A DNA stretch of 64,000 bases, from positions 286,467,341 through 286,531,340 of the forward strand of contig CM060990.1 of NCBI GenBank assembly GCA_030765065.1. The letters run 5' to 3'. Positions 1 to 11,640 of the stretch are shown here, piece after piece. This stretch comes from Deroplatys truncata. Lineage: Eukaryota > Arthropoda > Insecta > Mantodea > Mantidae. Within the stretch, counting starts at the first letter, position 1. Each line of letters opens with the position of its first letter. The notes beneath the pieces are model-generated. The model was given only the letters and a program-made list of their open reading frames with translations, had not been told where the DNA came from and did no database searches. The translations under genes and the position numbers were made by a program.

Positions 1-1140
1 TCTTGGACTAGGGAATTCCGTTCTGTAAGTTGGAAAACAAATCCTTCAGGGCGTTTCGTATTTTAACTATGTAACCGCACTAAACAAGAGGTTCCATCAG
101 AATCCACACTAAGAAAAGGTTACTTGAATGTCTACTTTAAATAGGCCCTGCAGAAGCCCTGGATCTACACTGAGAAAACAACTGATGCAATGGGACGTTA
201 GATGTCCAACGTCATCGTCAAAACTACGGAAGCAAAGCAATGTAACCCTACAGTATTTATTTTGACAACGGAAGGGATGGAGAGAGCAAATGCTTCCACA
301 GTGGCACAATTATTTACAAATTCCTTAATGCTACTGTGGCCGCATGGAATACGACATGATGAAGTCCTGCGTTTTTTTACAGATGGGGCACCTTATATGA
401 AAAAGCAGTTAAAGCCTTGAAATTCTCTTCCCAAAAATACTTTATTCACAAGTCTAGACCACGGGTTGCACAGAATCGCTGAAGAAGTAAGAAGTTGTGG
501 ATAAGTTGGTTTCGAACACCAAGGAGGTCATCCTAAAATCACTCTCCCAAAGAACGAGGCACCAGAGCTCGCCTTATCTTCACAGTCAGTTCTCAGCAGA
601 TGGAGAACCTGGATTTCTGCAGACATATATTGCAGTAACAATTTGGGCAACATTAGTGAGGTATTTGAACCCTATTAGAAGAAGAAGCTGCTTCAGTTCG
701 CGAGTTAGAGTAGTGGTACAACGAAGAACTCAGCATCGACTTAGCGTTCATACCGGCATATTATAGTGTACTACAGGAAGTAATCTTGAAGTTGGAGAAA
801 AAAAGGTGACACGCTAGTTTCATCCATGGCGATCTTTGAGGATGCAATAAATCAACTGCTGCAGGTACCAGGAGGGAAAGGAAAAAGTGTAAAAGTGTTA
901 TGAGTGCAATGTGGGCCTAGAAAAACCTCAAAAACATATGATGTCCGGAATGGTGAAAGTTCTTTGTAGTAGCTGATATGAATCCTTCCGAAATAGCTTG
1001 TTTTAAATATGCTCCAATCACTTCAGTGGAGATAAAAAGTTATTCTTCCATGATGAGAAACGTTCTCTTTGACAGGCGGATACCATGATAGTTGACACCT
1101 TGAAAAACATCTTGTCGTTGTTTATAATGAAGAAAAGTAG
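1..1140 (+). pseudogene. hAT transposase pseudogene (CGGBP1-like), 5' end outside window
   Basis: Conceptual translation in shifting frames follows the hAT-like transposases related to CGGBP1 that are common in insect genomes. The recognisable order is a zinc-finger-proximal block near 75-190 (PSESTLRK), a catalytic-core block at about 250-420 (LLWPHGIRHDEVL, TDGAPYMKK), an Arg/Trp-rich middle to about 680, and a C-terminal dimerisation block at about 1005-1130 (KYAPITSVE followed by a degraded LKK segment). Stop codons and frameshifts occur throughout, and no single frame exceeds about 90 codons. Known of the family: a cut-and-paste DDE transposase. The copy cannot encode an active enzyme, and its N-terminus lies beyond the window edge. 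The alternative, a domesticated host copy of this family, is ruled out by the density of breaks. Confidence 0.8.
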
Positions 1141-1149
1141 AAGTAGTTT

Positions 1150-2730
1150 ATGTAATAAATAAGCTGTTAAGTTTTATTAGATAGCTATTTTAATTAATAA
1201 AGAGTGCGATTACTCTCCGTTTTCACATTTAATAAATCCCTATTTTCCTTATTTTAAGTGCCTTTTTTGCAGACTGTTCTAAGCAAAATAAATGCCTGAA
1301 CTTCCGAGCTCTATTTATAAGTGACATTTGTAACATTGTTCTCACTCTATCATATTTGCTTTGCTTTTCTACGTTGTTTTTATTTTCTTTGTTTTTTAAG
1401 TGTTGTCAATTCGGGCAAACTCATAATTGAGCAAGTTAAATAAATTAAACAGTATTAACAGCGACCCATTTTTCTTCCCAGAATAAATGTAAGAGACTCA
1501 CAATCTGCTAAAGGTAGTCGCTAGCAGAATAACCAGCATCTAAAAACCATGGAAAATGGAATTTGCACTAATGCTGCTGTAAGAGGAAGGGCATAACGGG
1601 CAGTCAATTTGGTTATAAATTTATAATTTAAAGTTGAAATTTTGCGTATGAATAAGAATCGAAAATAAAGTAGCAGCAATGTTCGCCCAGTTAACCGAAC
1701 TAGTGGACCTAACCTTTTCATTACGATTTTCTACTTAGCGAATACCTAAAATAATATGCCTATTATTTGATACCAGTTATTATAATCATTCCACTCTTTA
1801 AGATGCAAGAACATTTACACAGATCTGGACTAAAGCTGAACACTGCAAAATAATGAATACAAAAATAAGTACCTAGTTTAGCTTGATGGTACACATAAGA
1901 TTCAGAAAACCCTACATGCCAACTGGTGGCTTTAAAAGTATCACTAATAGCCAAAAACTATTAAAATGTTAACCAATAAATTGCAGATTGTTTTAAATTA
2001 GTAAACTTTGTGTCAAAACAATATGATACTCCAATGCTGTGCTGTTAGGTCTTTTGTGAGTCCTTCCTAACCTAAAACTCAAACTCATTTTACAGGGCCA
2101 CTACCTCAGCTGTATAGCAGCGGGCTAGTTTTCCTATAATATGTCTAATTCTTTGGGGTTACAAGGTGTAAGTTTTTCTGTTCTAAGCAATAGTTGTGAA
2201 GTTATAAAACGCACGTATGTTTAATTATCTGTATGGCATTTTCTTAGCAAGCTTACTCTTCATCTCCGCAAGGCAAAGCAACAAAAGCATTCGGTAGTCG
2301 GTACTCCAAGCATTACGGCATCATTATGAAAAGTGTCTGTGGTATTTTCAAACTCCACTTCTAATTCAAATGTCCTTACTCTGCAAGCTTAAGAAAATGC
2401 GCGATCTGAAAAAATTGTTATTGAGGGCCTCCATGGACACTTAAATTCATAAGTCAACAGGCACAGCGGCACCATAGCCACACTTTCACAAACTATTTTT
2501 ACAACAGCTTGCTCTTCTATCTACTTCTTGTTAATCGAGATAAATGTTGAAGAAATGGTTCCACCACCAATTTGTTGCAGTTCTACAGAAGGCTGAAGTG
2601 ATAATGAAATGTTGAAAAGGCGAGCCTGTCTAAGCCGGTTTGAAATTCATTTCTTTCAGGGACCACAAGAAGCAAACCGAAAACAAATGGTTATTTAACA
2701 CTTAATATTAAAAGAAAAACAATGTTTCGA
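1150..2730. other. AT-rich intergenic sequence, no gene recognised
   Basis: No frame shows a known domain, and the short open frames here look random. No tandem array or terminal inverted repeat was seen. Confidence 0.5.
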
Positions 2731-2732
2731 AA

Positions 2733-3101
2733 ATGGTTAATGCCGCAAAAATGTTTAGTGGACACAAATGGTATGTTTTAAGGAGATCTGTTTCTTTTCT
2801 AACAGAGTTTTTCTTCCTTCCTTATGGTTTACCAGTTACGCAAAAGCATAAGGAATTCAACCAGAATGAAGAGGCTTTCCCAGAATATACGAAGATAACA
2901 GTAGCGTGTATTCCATGGAAGCAAGGTAAGCACTGCTTGCCCAAGGAATTTGATTTACCATGTTTAATCGGCATCCCTACAACTTATAGAACAATGAAAA
3001 GCTACAATCAGTTTGTTTTACGTATGTTTCGTCAATGCTTGCACGTCACTTGCTTCTTAGTGATTGATCACCACTGTAATCTCCTTTCCTCTTCCCCTTG
3101 A
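2733..3101 (+). other. unrecognised 122-codon open frame
   Basis: An uninterrupted frame of 122 codons starts at an ATG. The product has no motif I recognise. A hydrophobic stretch near residues 18-35 (about VSFLTEFFFLPYGL) and scattered cysteines are visible. A possible splice donor (AAG/GTAAGC) lies inside the frame near 2924, so if this is real the exon could end there. No neighbouring exon or transposon domain supports coding, so it is listed only because it is the longest open frame in an otherwise blank stretch. Most likely it is chance. Confidence 0.12.
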
Positions 3102-3212
3102 CAACACTTCACCGCTTCACATCATCGCTTGCTACTTACCCTCATCGCTTATTACTTCCTCTATTGTTTCCTTCTGGGTCAGCAGTCTATGATCTTGCTT
3201 GCCTAGCTATGT

Positions 3213-3740
3213 ACGAGGTGGTACACAGGTAGTAGTCTACACACATCTATGTGGTGTCCACAGATGGACTGGTGCTGCCATCTGATCAAAAACTTACTTT
3301 GAGACTAATGACCGCCGTCACCCTCGAAGTAGTTCCCGTCCACACATATACACCGGTCCCAGCGATTCTGCATTTTCCAAATGCATCCTGGAAGACGTGT
3401 TCTTTAAGGGTGTTTAGCACAGACAGTGTTTCTTCTTGAATCCTCTCAATTGTGCCAAAAGGACGTCCTTTCAACTTGATTTTCAGTTTGGGGAATAGAG
3501 TGAAGTCGCAGGGTGCCAAATAAGGCGAGTGCGGTGGGTGGGGGACAACAGTCATGTTGCTTTTCGTCAAAAAGCTCATGATCATGGAATTGTGACAATG
3601 CGCATTATCGTGATGCAACAGCTAGTTCCCTTGTTGCCAAAATTCGGGCCGTCGTCTCCGCAAATCTTCAGGGAGCCGTCGCAAACGTCACAGTAGTACA
3701 GACGGCTCCAAATGTTTTCCGTTGCACCGTGAGCGGGGCA
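3213..3740 (-). pseudogene. mariner transposase 3' fragment
   Basis: On the minus strand a frame at 3286-3618 encodes the C-terminal half of a D34D mariner transposase. It shows the second catalytic Asp in LHHDNAH (read from just upstream of the first ATG, about 3600-3620), the third in the block HSPYLAPCDF, and the C-terminal block GRPFGTIERIQEE. Upstream, to about 3740, frame-shifted remnants of the preceding block (YYCDV, RRRRPEFW) are readable. The N-terminal helix-turn-helix region is absent. At the 3' side, TACGAGGTG at about 3211 matches the terminal inverted repeat start seen at 10031-10039, so the right end appears intact. This is a 5'-truncated dead copy. Confidence 0.85.
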
Positions 3741-4235
3741 AGCGGGGTGCTTATCGAGAGGTTACTCCAGGTATCTTAGTTCATAACCGCTCTACAAGGA
3801 AGGTTAAGAAATGTAACAGGCTAAAGAAAATATCATTCCAACACATTTCCCTTAGACTTGGCTGTAAGAATGTAATAAGTGTGAAAAGAAAACAGCAATA
3901 ACATTACAACACAGCGACATAAGCAGTATACAAATTAATTTTTAGGAATTAGAGGCATCATATTATTGTATAACAAGCAAGTGTTAAAACAAAATGGTTT
4001 GGTTTATTTATATATTTACTGCTTTCTCTACCCATTATTAACTAACATATGTTCCTTATTTTCATAATGTCCTTATGAAGTATGATTTTTCCGTGCATCG
4101 CGACAACAATTTAGGCCAGAAATTATTTAAAGCTACAATCTAAGTTACACGTTTCCCTATTTGGTTGCATGCAAGATGCCGTAATGGCAACCAGCCGCTT
4201 ATCTATTCCACAACTCATATTTTTACTGTCTCTAC
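3741..4235. other. no gene recognised
   Basis: AT-rich sequence between the mariner fragment and the satellite array. No coding or repeat structure was seen. Confidence 0.4.
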
Positions 4236-4239
4236 TATT

Positions 4240-5330
4240 TACCTATAATAAGTAGGGAAAGTGTTGTATTCCACCTAAAAACTAAAAATCGAGATTCACT
4301 GGAAATACACTTTTTGAGACCCACTGAATCCAAAGAAAGCATTTTTACTTTTCTTACTACGCACTTACAGTAAGCAGAGGAAGTATTGTATTCAACCCAA
4401 AAATTCAATAAAAATATTCACCGGAAACATATGTTTTGAGCCCCATTGAATTTACTTTCCCTACTACGCACTTACAGTAAGTAGAGGAATTATTGTATTC
4501 CACCCAAAAATGTAATAACGGGATTAATACTCGGAACGGAAGTACTCGTTTTCAGACTCCCTGAAACCAAACAAAGCGTTTTTACTTTCTCTACTACGTA
4601 GTTACAGTAAGTAGATCACGTATTATATTCCACCCAAAAATTTAATAACGAGATTAATACACGGAACGGAAATACTCGTTTTCAGACTCCCTAAAACCAA
4701 ACAAAGCGTTTTTACTTTCTCTACTACGTAGTTACAGTAAGTAGAGCAAGTATTGTATTCCATCGAAAAATTTAATAACGATATTAATATTCGGAACGGA
4801 AATACTCGTTTTCAGACTCCCTAAAACCAAACGAAGGTTTTTACTTTCTCTAATATGTAGTTACAGCAAGTAGAGCAAGTATTGTGTTCTACCCAAAAAT
4901 GAATGAGATTCACCGGATATACACGTTTTAAGAGCCCCTGAATCCTAAAAAAACATTTTTACTTTCTCTACTACGTAGCTACAGGAGGTAGAGATGGTAT
5001 TGTATTCCACCCAAAAACTGAATAACGAGATTCACCGGATATACACGTTTTGAGACTCCCTGGATCCAAAGAAAACATTTTTACTTTCTCTACTACGTAG
5101 TTACAGTAAGTAGAGAACGTATTGCATTCCACCCAAAAATTGCATAACGAGATTCAACGGAATTCACGTTTTGAAACCCCTGAATCCAAAGTAAGCATTT
5201 TTTACTTTCTCTATTACGTAGCTACAGCAAGTAGAGAAAGTATTGTGTTCCATCTGAAAATTCAATGTCGTAATTTCACCAGAAATCACATTTGTAACCC
5301 CTGAATCCAATGAATTTATTTTAGACAATG
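4240..5330 (+). repeat. satellite array, nine units of 105-130 bp
   Basis: Nine units are marked by a motif like AAGTAGAGNAAGTATTGTATTC at about 4249, 4375, 4480, 4608, 4738, 4868, 4984, 5108 and 5229, giving spacings of 105-130 bp. Each unit carries a near-palindrome in which CTTTCTCTAC is followed about 15 bp later by GTAGAGAAAG, so every unit could form a hairpin. A single unit is present in copy III at about 10335-10440. Confidence 0.85.
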
Positions 5331-5334
5331 GTCC

Positions 5335-5353
5335 AAGTGTGTGTGTGTGTGTG
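5335..5353. repeat. (GT)n microsatellite
   Basis: Uninterrupted GT dinucleotides at the junction between the satellite array and the element body. Copy III has a degenerate GTGT tract at the same place. Confidence 0.85.
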
Positions 5354-5654
5354 TCCACGAATAGCATAATTCAAAAGCAAAAGGTTGGTTAAAACCCGAA
5401 CTTGGTCTTAAAGCTCAACTTCTTCCAAGAATGCGACACTGAGATTTTAAAGAAAATCCTCCACTCCAAACTACACTTTACATTGGACATTTTTCGAATT
5501 TTTTTATTTTTTCAAAAATGACTAAGAATTTTGATTAAAATACACATGTTTAAGCTATTTTCATGATAAATAGAATGCATATCTTTTATTTTCTAGGAAT
5601 AGTCTGTAAATTAGTCTTTATTGTCAATGACTTTTGATAATTAGTAAATCGCAA

Positions 5655-5677
5655 GAGAGAGAGAGAGAGAGAGAGAC
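5655..5677. repeat. (GA)n microsatellite
   Basis: About eleven GA units inside the body of copy I. The other copies have only AGAGA at this site. Confidence 0.85.
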
Positions 5678-5850
5678 AAAATCTTACTGCACAACAACTG
5701 TAGATTTTGTTAAAGCACAAAATTTATATCAAATAATACTTTTGTTTTATGTCAAATAACTTTTATATTTTACCAATTCTGAAAGTTTCTTTGTTATTAG
5801 TTTGAATTTTCAAATACTTTATACTTCCCTCAACTGCAAATAGCTATTGC

Positions 5851-5898
5851 TTTTCTTTCTTTATTTCTTTCTTTCTTTCTTTCTTTCTTTCTCTCTCG
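5851..5898. repeat. (CTTT)n microsatellite
   Basis: Tetranucleotide tract just upstream of the SINE insertion. The other copies have a short T-rich stretch here. Confidence 0.85.
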
Positions 5899-5937
5899 TG
5901 TTCATACAAAGAGAATAGAATTTCAAAGCTATCACGT

Positions 5938-6479
5938 CTGTGGCTCACATTCGGGAGGTCGTGGGTTGGATTTCTCTGGCCGACCTTCCTGACCCATAGG
6001 TTTTTTCGGGGGGTTTCCCGGGTCCCCAGGCGAGTGCTAGGAAGGATTCTCACATCCCCGAATTTCCGGACCTCCATTTCATCTCCATTCTAATTTCCCT
6101 TCATCTTTCATCCGTTGGTCTGTTTCAGGGTTGGAAGTGTCGTCGATGGTGTTTCGGTGCAGTGTGGCAGGGGAAAAGAATGTTTTTTGTGACTTTCTCC
6201 GCCCCTCAGTTTTCGGCTGCCTGTTGGGAGTATCCTAACTTCCTTGAGGAGCTTCGGACACCCTCTGTGCTGGGAGTCCCCGGTCTGCCTGTCCGTCTGA
6301 AGGGGAGTCTCTATCTGAAAACTTAGGGACCCTGCCATTCCTGTGCCGTTTTTCCTAGTTCCGGACGTCCGGTGTCTTGTCTCGCCCCATCCTGCCTCCC
6401 GGAGACGCCCCCTTGTGGGGCGTAGGCACAATATCCAGTATGTGGATCAGTGCCGAGTCCCCTCCATAGCCAACCAATC
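5938..6479 (+). mobile_element. tRNA-derived SINE, 5'-truncated, with 14-bp target duplication
   Basis: A repeat of about 542 bp is bounded by the perfect direct repeat CAAAGCTATCACGT at 5924-5937 and 6480-6493, a typical LINE-mediated target-site duplication. It shares its length and 3' region (blocks CTGTTTCAGG and GCACAATATCC) with the copy at 7890-8440 and its head with the copy at 20350. It starts within the tRNA-like head (GTGGCTCACATTCGGGAGG). The internal promoter B box is still visible and the A box is lost. It interrupts copy I of the satellite-bearing element, so it is younger than that insertion. It has no coding function. Confidence 0.85.
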
Positions 6480-6654
6480 CAAAGCTATCACGTAGCGATC
6501 AGCTTAATATATTCTGGTTATGCCTACAATGAATTGTGAAAATAAGTGATGAACGTTTATGGGTATTAACATGACATAGGTGCAAAATAAGCTTTGTAAG
6601 AAGAGTGAGTAGAGAAAATCATGCGAATGCAACACATCGTATTTTAGGGCAAAA

Positions 6655-7615
6655 CCTCCATAAACCCCCTCTGTGAACAACATATATCCAAAGCGAAAAG
6701 TCGGTTAACTACCAAACTTGATATTTAAGTTTAGCATCTTTCAAAGTTGTGACAAGGATTTTCAAGAAAATTTCCCCATCCTGAACAACCCTTTACATGG
6801 AAAGACTTTCGAAATTTATTTTCTTAAAAATGGCTCTAATGTTTTTGATTAAAATACTCGCTGTTTAAAATATTTTCATGAAAAACGAAATATATATTTT
6901 GAACTGACTGAGAAGAGCCTCTAAAGCCTTCTTCATTCTGAATAACTTTTGTATAATTGGTAAACTCTAAAAGATTGGCTAAAGTTTTGATACACAAGAA
7001 ATGCAGATCCCGTTAAAGCACGCAGTTTGTTATATATATTATAAGTAACTAATCCCCAGATTTTTTTGTTATTGGTTTGAATATTTTCTGTAACTGAGAA
7101 GTCGCTATTCGTTTTGTTTTTGTCGCGGTCATATAAACAGCATGGAATTTAAAAGCATCACGTAGTGACATGCTTTTTGAAAATGTGACTATCGCTTTAC
7201 CTGCATATAGTACAACGAAACGTGTAAATGTGAACTTTTTCTTTTGGTATTTAATTAAAGTCCTTTAATCGGGTAGGCCATTACGGACGGTGAATGAACG
7301 AAATGGTTAAAATGATGCTCAAATGGGCCCGAGGTCACTAGAAATTAGAATCAAACTTTCATCTTCTCAGGATAAGAGGAAACCCCGGAAAAAACTTTAC
7401 CCAGGTATTTCACTTTAACCGAGATTCTAACTCGGGACCTCTTGAATATGAGGCAGACCCCCACACCACACAGATGAGCTAAATGTGATTTGCAAGTTTA
7501 TCTGGATTATAAGAAGTAGACAAAAAATGAGATTTAGAAAAAAGAACTTGTAGAATGGTGGGAAGAGAAAGGTATGTGAATGCAATACGTTAGTTTGTTC
7601 AATTTAAAATAATAA
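6655..7615 (+). mobile_element. non-autonomous element, copy II
   Basis: Same family as copies I and III, but with no satellite units. The body runs from about 6660 (TCTGTGAACAACATAT) to 7225, is interrupted by the SINE at 7255-7490, and ends near 7560-7610 with AGAGAAAGGTATGTGAATGCAA, matching the ends of the other copies. Non-coding. Confidence 0.6.
7255..7490 (-). mobile_element. second type of tRNA-derived SINE
   Basis: Read on the minus strand, the head resembles a tRNA with an A-box-like TAGCTCATCTGTGTGGTG and a B-box-like GGTCCCGAGTTAGAATCTC. It is followed by a non-tRNA body ending at a stretch near ATTAAAGGACTTTAAT. The sequence differs from the longer SINE family at 5938, 7890 and 20350. 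It lies inside copy II. Confidence 0.6.
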
Positions 7616-7889
7616 TTTAATCTATATTTAAATATATTTCTTCCTAATCATACTTCACGTGGTAATGCAAATAGCGTGGAGTTTCAAAGACTCCACATAA
7701 AAATCTGAATATCGTTTGAGCTACTGCATTCTTCTTAAACTTACAAAGAAGTTTGTAATTGCAGTTTCATCTCAGTTAACAAGAAGACCCTTTCACTCAA
7801 GCCGTGTGTAGGACAAGGTTAGAAAGATAGAATCAGATTCAAAAATTCAATGTCGTAGCCGAGATTTGAACTACGGATCTTCCAGTTTT

Positions 7890-8440
7890 CATCCAGGTGG
7901 CTACGCGGTAACGTGTGCAACTCGCATTCGAGAGATCCCTAGTTCGCTTCCCGGCTACCGCCCAATCGGACACACGGTTTTTTTTTCGAGAGTTTTCCCG
8001 AGTCGTCAGGCGAATGCTGATATGATTTCTCTCAGCCCCCGAATATTGTTCCACTCCTCATTTAATTCATCCTCAACCCCGTTAGGTCTGTTTCAGGATG
8101 GGAAGTGTCGACGATGGTATTCCGGTGCGGCGGGGCACAGAAAAAGGGTTCTCTCTGTGGAACCTTATCCGTCTCTCGGTCTTCGGCTGGTTGCCAGGGT
8201 ATAAGGACCGCTTCCTGGGGGGCGTTGGCCCCTCTGTTTGGGGTGGAGTCCCCTGCCTGCCCAACTGTCAGGGCGTCTCAATCTGGAAATTTTAGGAACT
8301 TTGTCATTGCTGTGCCGTCAATCCTGATTCCGGCCGTTCGGTGACTCTCACCTAGTCCCTCCCTCCCGGGAGCGCACCCTCGAGGGTTACAAGCACAATA
8401 TCCTCATTCACTGGATCGGGGTCCCCTCCGTTACACATTC
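7890..8440 (+). mobile_element. tRNA-derived SINE, near full length
   Basis: A box (GGTGGCTACGCGGTAACG) and B box (GATCCCTAGTTCGCTTCCC) are present in the head, followed by the family body (GTTTTCCCGAG, GGCGAATGCTG) and a 3' half that matches 6110-6479. Short open frames inside it are incidental. No convincing target duplication was found by eye. Confidence 0.75.
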
Positions 8441-9330
8441 CATTCTATTCTAGACCAGAGAAGAGAAGCGTTTTAAGAATTCAGAACGTGAATCGCAATA
8501 CAAAGCCTTTTTTGGGGGAGGGGGGCATTTTCAGATTTGTAACTTGAAAGCAATTTAGTTTTCAGAATAGAGTGCTTTCAAATGAACCAAGTGCAACAAA
8601 AGCACATCAACCTATCTGTATTAACACTTCGGGTCACTATTTTGAAAATTTAGCTTATATGTTGTCCTAAACGAATAAAACAGCTATATAGCAACTGCAT
8701 ATTTTGCGCTAAAGGTTGTTTCCTCGTATCTATTAACATTTTGCATACACTACCTAAATACACTACCTACTCTACGTCCACTATACGACTGGCACGGTTT
8801 TTCTTCTTTTCACTTGCGAGTGTGCATATAAGGGGAATTATGTTTCAAATAAAACAATTTTTATTCGTTTTTCAGTAACAAACGCAAAATATATCTCATT
8901 TGAAGAAAATCTAATGTTATACGTAATTGTTTCCAAACTGCTTCAGCAGTTTGACATTAATGTTACTTTTGCTGCCATATTTTTAAAACATTATTTGAAT
9001 ATTATCAGAACTGAATGTGCCAACTGTATGGAACTACACACTTAGCGCTAAACGTTGTGATCGATATCTATGACAATTTAAACGCAAAACGGACTTATAT
9101 TCAAGGTAATAAATACCCTCGGAGCACGCGTAGAATGTTCTATTGGTGATAATTATGAAACTCTTATTATTAATATTATTATTTATTATTAGCAACAAAC
9201 GTTAAAAACAAGATATACATTATGCGAACCTTGTTTCTCAAGAAAATTACCGTGTCTTAAACTTGTGTAGCACCCGCATAAAGAGTGCAATATTTGATTT
9301 TTAAACAACATATTATGCAAAGAATATGTT
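8441..9330. other. no gene recognised
   Basis: AT-rich sequence with a short (ATT)n tract near 9163-9192. No domain or repeat-family match was seen. Confidence 0.4.
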
Positions 9331-9333
9331 AGT

Positions 9334-10039
9334 TTATTTCGCTTGAATATTTCTAGTAAAGAGAAAAGTATTTGGTTTCGTCTTCTTTCTTCTTAGCGTC
9401 AGGTCGCTGAATGCATACACAGAAGTAAATGTGACCTTTGAGACGATACCGGTACGCTGGCTATAGCCAGGCATGACTAGTCGAGAAGAAATTTCTTCCC
9501 GCTCTTCCTCTACACCCCTTGGCCCATCGGAAAACATTTTAAGCCTACTGTACGTGGAATTCACTGTTTGATTTGGTGGGACGAATTCTTTGAGCACAAT
9601 CCCCTTGGTATCAAAGAAAACGAGGAGCATGCAACTTGTGCAATTGACGGGCCTACCGAAGTGAGCATGGTCTTTTATAGCTGTACGGCCGACCCTAAAC
9701 CGTGCATGCCACTCAAACACACGTGTACGCTCATGATTTGTCCTCCAAACACTTGTTGAATCATTGTGTGGGTCTCCATAGCATTTTTCCCGAGATTTGC
9801 ACAGAATTTGATGCTGACTCTCTGCTCTAATCTTGGATCCATCATAAAATCGCCACACACTACACATAGAGCACCATGAAAAGTACTGTAGAATCTCAAC
9901 AAAATCTATCCAGGCGCATGAAACTTTAAACACTCACTCATCAGATGTGCTAGTGTTGCCACCTAGCGGTACAAAACTCTACTGCAAATAATGTCGAGAT
10001 GGCAGCACCAGTTCCGAATATTTTGGATATCACCTCGTA
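9334..10039 (-). pseudogene. mariner element with internal deletion
   Basis: On the minus strand the 5' terminal repeat (cacctcg followed by TA at 10031-10039) is followed by the N-terminal mariner block: QHQILCKSREKCYGD, then the second helix-turn-helix region with VFEWHARFRVGRT and GRPV. The frame then jumps directly to LLVFFDTKGIV and FVPPNQTVNS, which normally lie about 110 residues further on. The region holding the first catalytic Asp is therefore deleted near 9625-9660, with the frame kept open across the junction. The second and third catalytic residues are also missing at the 3' side. The result is a 199-codon open frame that cannot encode an active transposase. Confidence 0.85.
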
Positions 10040-10329
10040 TATTAATCTGTCATTATCACGCTATAATAGCTACCGGCGTCCATGTATGAAAGGAAAGCAA
10101 GTGTTAGGAATATAAGTAATCTTCATATTATAATGCCAAAAATATTTAATTTTATCAAAGTTCAAAGATTGTGTAATCGAATACTTTGTATCAGTGAATC
10201 GCAGACGTAAACTTTCGGATTTCAGCTAAAGCTACAATAAACTTAGACATTACCTTAATAAGTACCGCTCTAAGGAACTTCGTTGCTACATTTCTTTTTC
10301 ATTACCCCGTAAGGGGATCCCATATTTTT

Positions 10330-11195
10330 AATTTCTCCACTACGTATAGTAAGTAGGGGATGTATTGCATTCCACCCAAAAATTCGATAACGAGATTTCC
10401 GAGAAATACATATTTTGAGGCTACGTGAATCCAAAAAAGTAATGTTTATAAAAAAGGTCTGTGTGTCGGTGCTTGTTTGGATGTGTGCCTGTGTGTCTGT
10501 GAACAGCATAACTTAAAATCGAAAAGTCGGATAAATACCAAACTTGGTATTTAGGTTCAGTATATTTAAAAGATGCGATATAAAGATTTTCAAGAAAATC
10601 CCCTCACCACAGGCTACCCTTTACATGGAACATTTTTCGAACTTTTGATTTTTTCAAAATGACTAACGATTTTGATTAAAATATCAGCTGTTTAAAATAT
10701 GTTTATGGCAAATTAAATGTATATCATGAATTTTCGGGGAATGTCTCCAAAAGTCCACTTTATTCTGAATGACTTTTGCTTAACTGGAAAACGGTAAGAG
10801 ATAGACAAAATTTTACAACACAAAAACGTAGACCTGGTTAAAACACATATTTATGTCATAAAATTTTTTTTCCGAGTGAACAATTTCCGAGATATTCCTT
10901 GTTATTTGTTTGAATTTTCCAATACTTATACTTTTTCTCAAATGGGAATTCGTTATTCGCTTTTTTCCCCTGGACATACAAAGAGAATGGGATGTTCCAC
11001 GTAGCAACCAGCTCTTAAAAAGGTTTGACTATCGCTTAAAGCCTACCATATTCCCCTTCCACCTACCAGAAAATTAGCAATAACATTAACATCTCGATAT
11101 CTCAATTAACATGAAGTAGGTGGAGAATAAGCATTTGTAAAATTAGATTGTACAAGAGTAGAGAAAGTCCTGTGAGTGCAACGCATCAGATTTTT
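10330..11195 (+). mobile_element. non-autonomous element, copy III
   Basis: It contains one satellite unit (CTACTTACTATACGTAG region, 10335-10440), a GTGT-rich link, then the full body and a 3' end at about 11155-11190 (GTAGAGAAAGTCCTGTGAG followed by a T run). It is about 860 bp and uninterrupted, so it gives the cleanest view of the family. Non-coding. Confidence 0.65.
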
Positions 11196-11640
11196 TTGAA
11201 AGGGGAAGATAGAGAAAGGGTTGAAAGGGAAAACAGTTGGCCTATATCGCCGGAAAGGAGGGTGCGTGTATGATAAAGGGGAAGAGGGAGTTAGCGTGAG
11301 AATTAGATAGGAGTCAAGGAGAGGAGTGTTGGAGTCCCGTATTAGTACCTCCGTTAGTTGCACTATTTGGAAGCTGCAAACCGGGGTTGGGGGCGGCTGG
11401 ATATCACTTCTACTACTGCCATGACCGAGGCCCTGGTAGTAGCACAAGGGCGTTAAAGGTGAAAGTTGCGGACACGATTTTCGTAATATTATTGGTTACA
11501 TTTTCGGGTTTGGTTCTTGCATTTACTGCCAGGTAACTAGCGTTGTATTTTGGAGATGTATAGTGTTAACAGTTGCATTATTCCTGTGCTAATTTTGCAT
11601 TGTCGGAGTTAATGCGAGACTGGGTGCTGGCTGTGGTACT
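11196..11640. other. no gene recognised
   Basis: Purine-rich stretch (11200-11400) and mixed sequence without a domain. It lies between copy III and the 3' tail of the retrotransposon. Confidence 0.4.

Larger units (their letters stand above)
4240..6645 (+). mobile_element. non-autonomous element, copy I (satellite-bearing)
   Basis: This is the longest of three copies of the same repeat family in the window. It consists of a satellite array (4240-5330), a (GT)n tract, then a body of about 600 bp beginning near CATAATTCAAAAGC, and a 3' end at about 6608-6645 with GAGTAGAGAAAATCATG. The body aligns by eye with 6660-7225 and 10490-11185 (shared blocks CCTTTACATGGAA, TTTTTCAAAAATGAC, ATTCTGAATGACTTTTG). 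The SINE at 5938-6479 splits it, and the sequence resumes right after it. No coding capacity was seen. The combination of array, microsatellite and no obvious long terminal inverted repeats recalls Helitron-related non-autonomous elements, but that class call is inference. Confidence 0.6.

Noticed and set aside
7866..8204. 112-codon and overlapping frames
   Set aside because: They lie wholly inside a SINE and have no counterpart frame in the sister copies.
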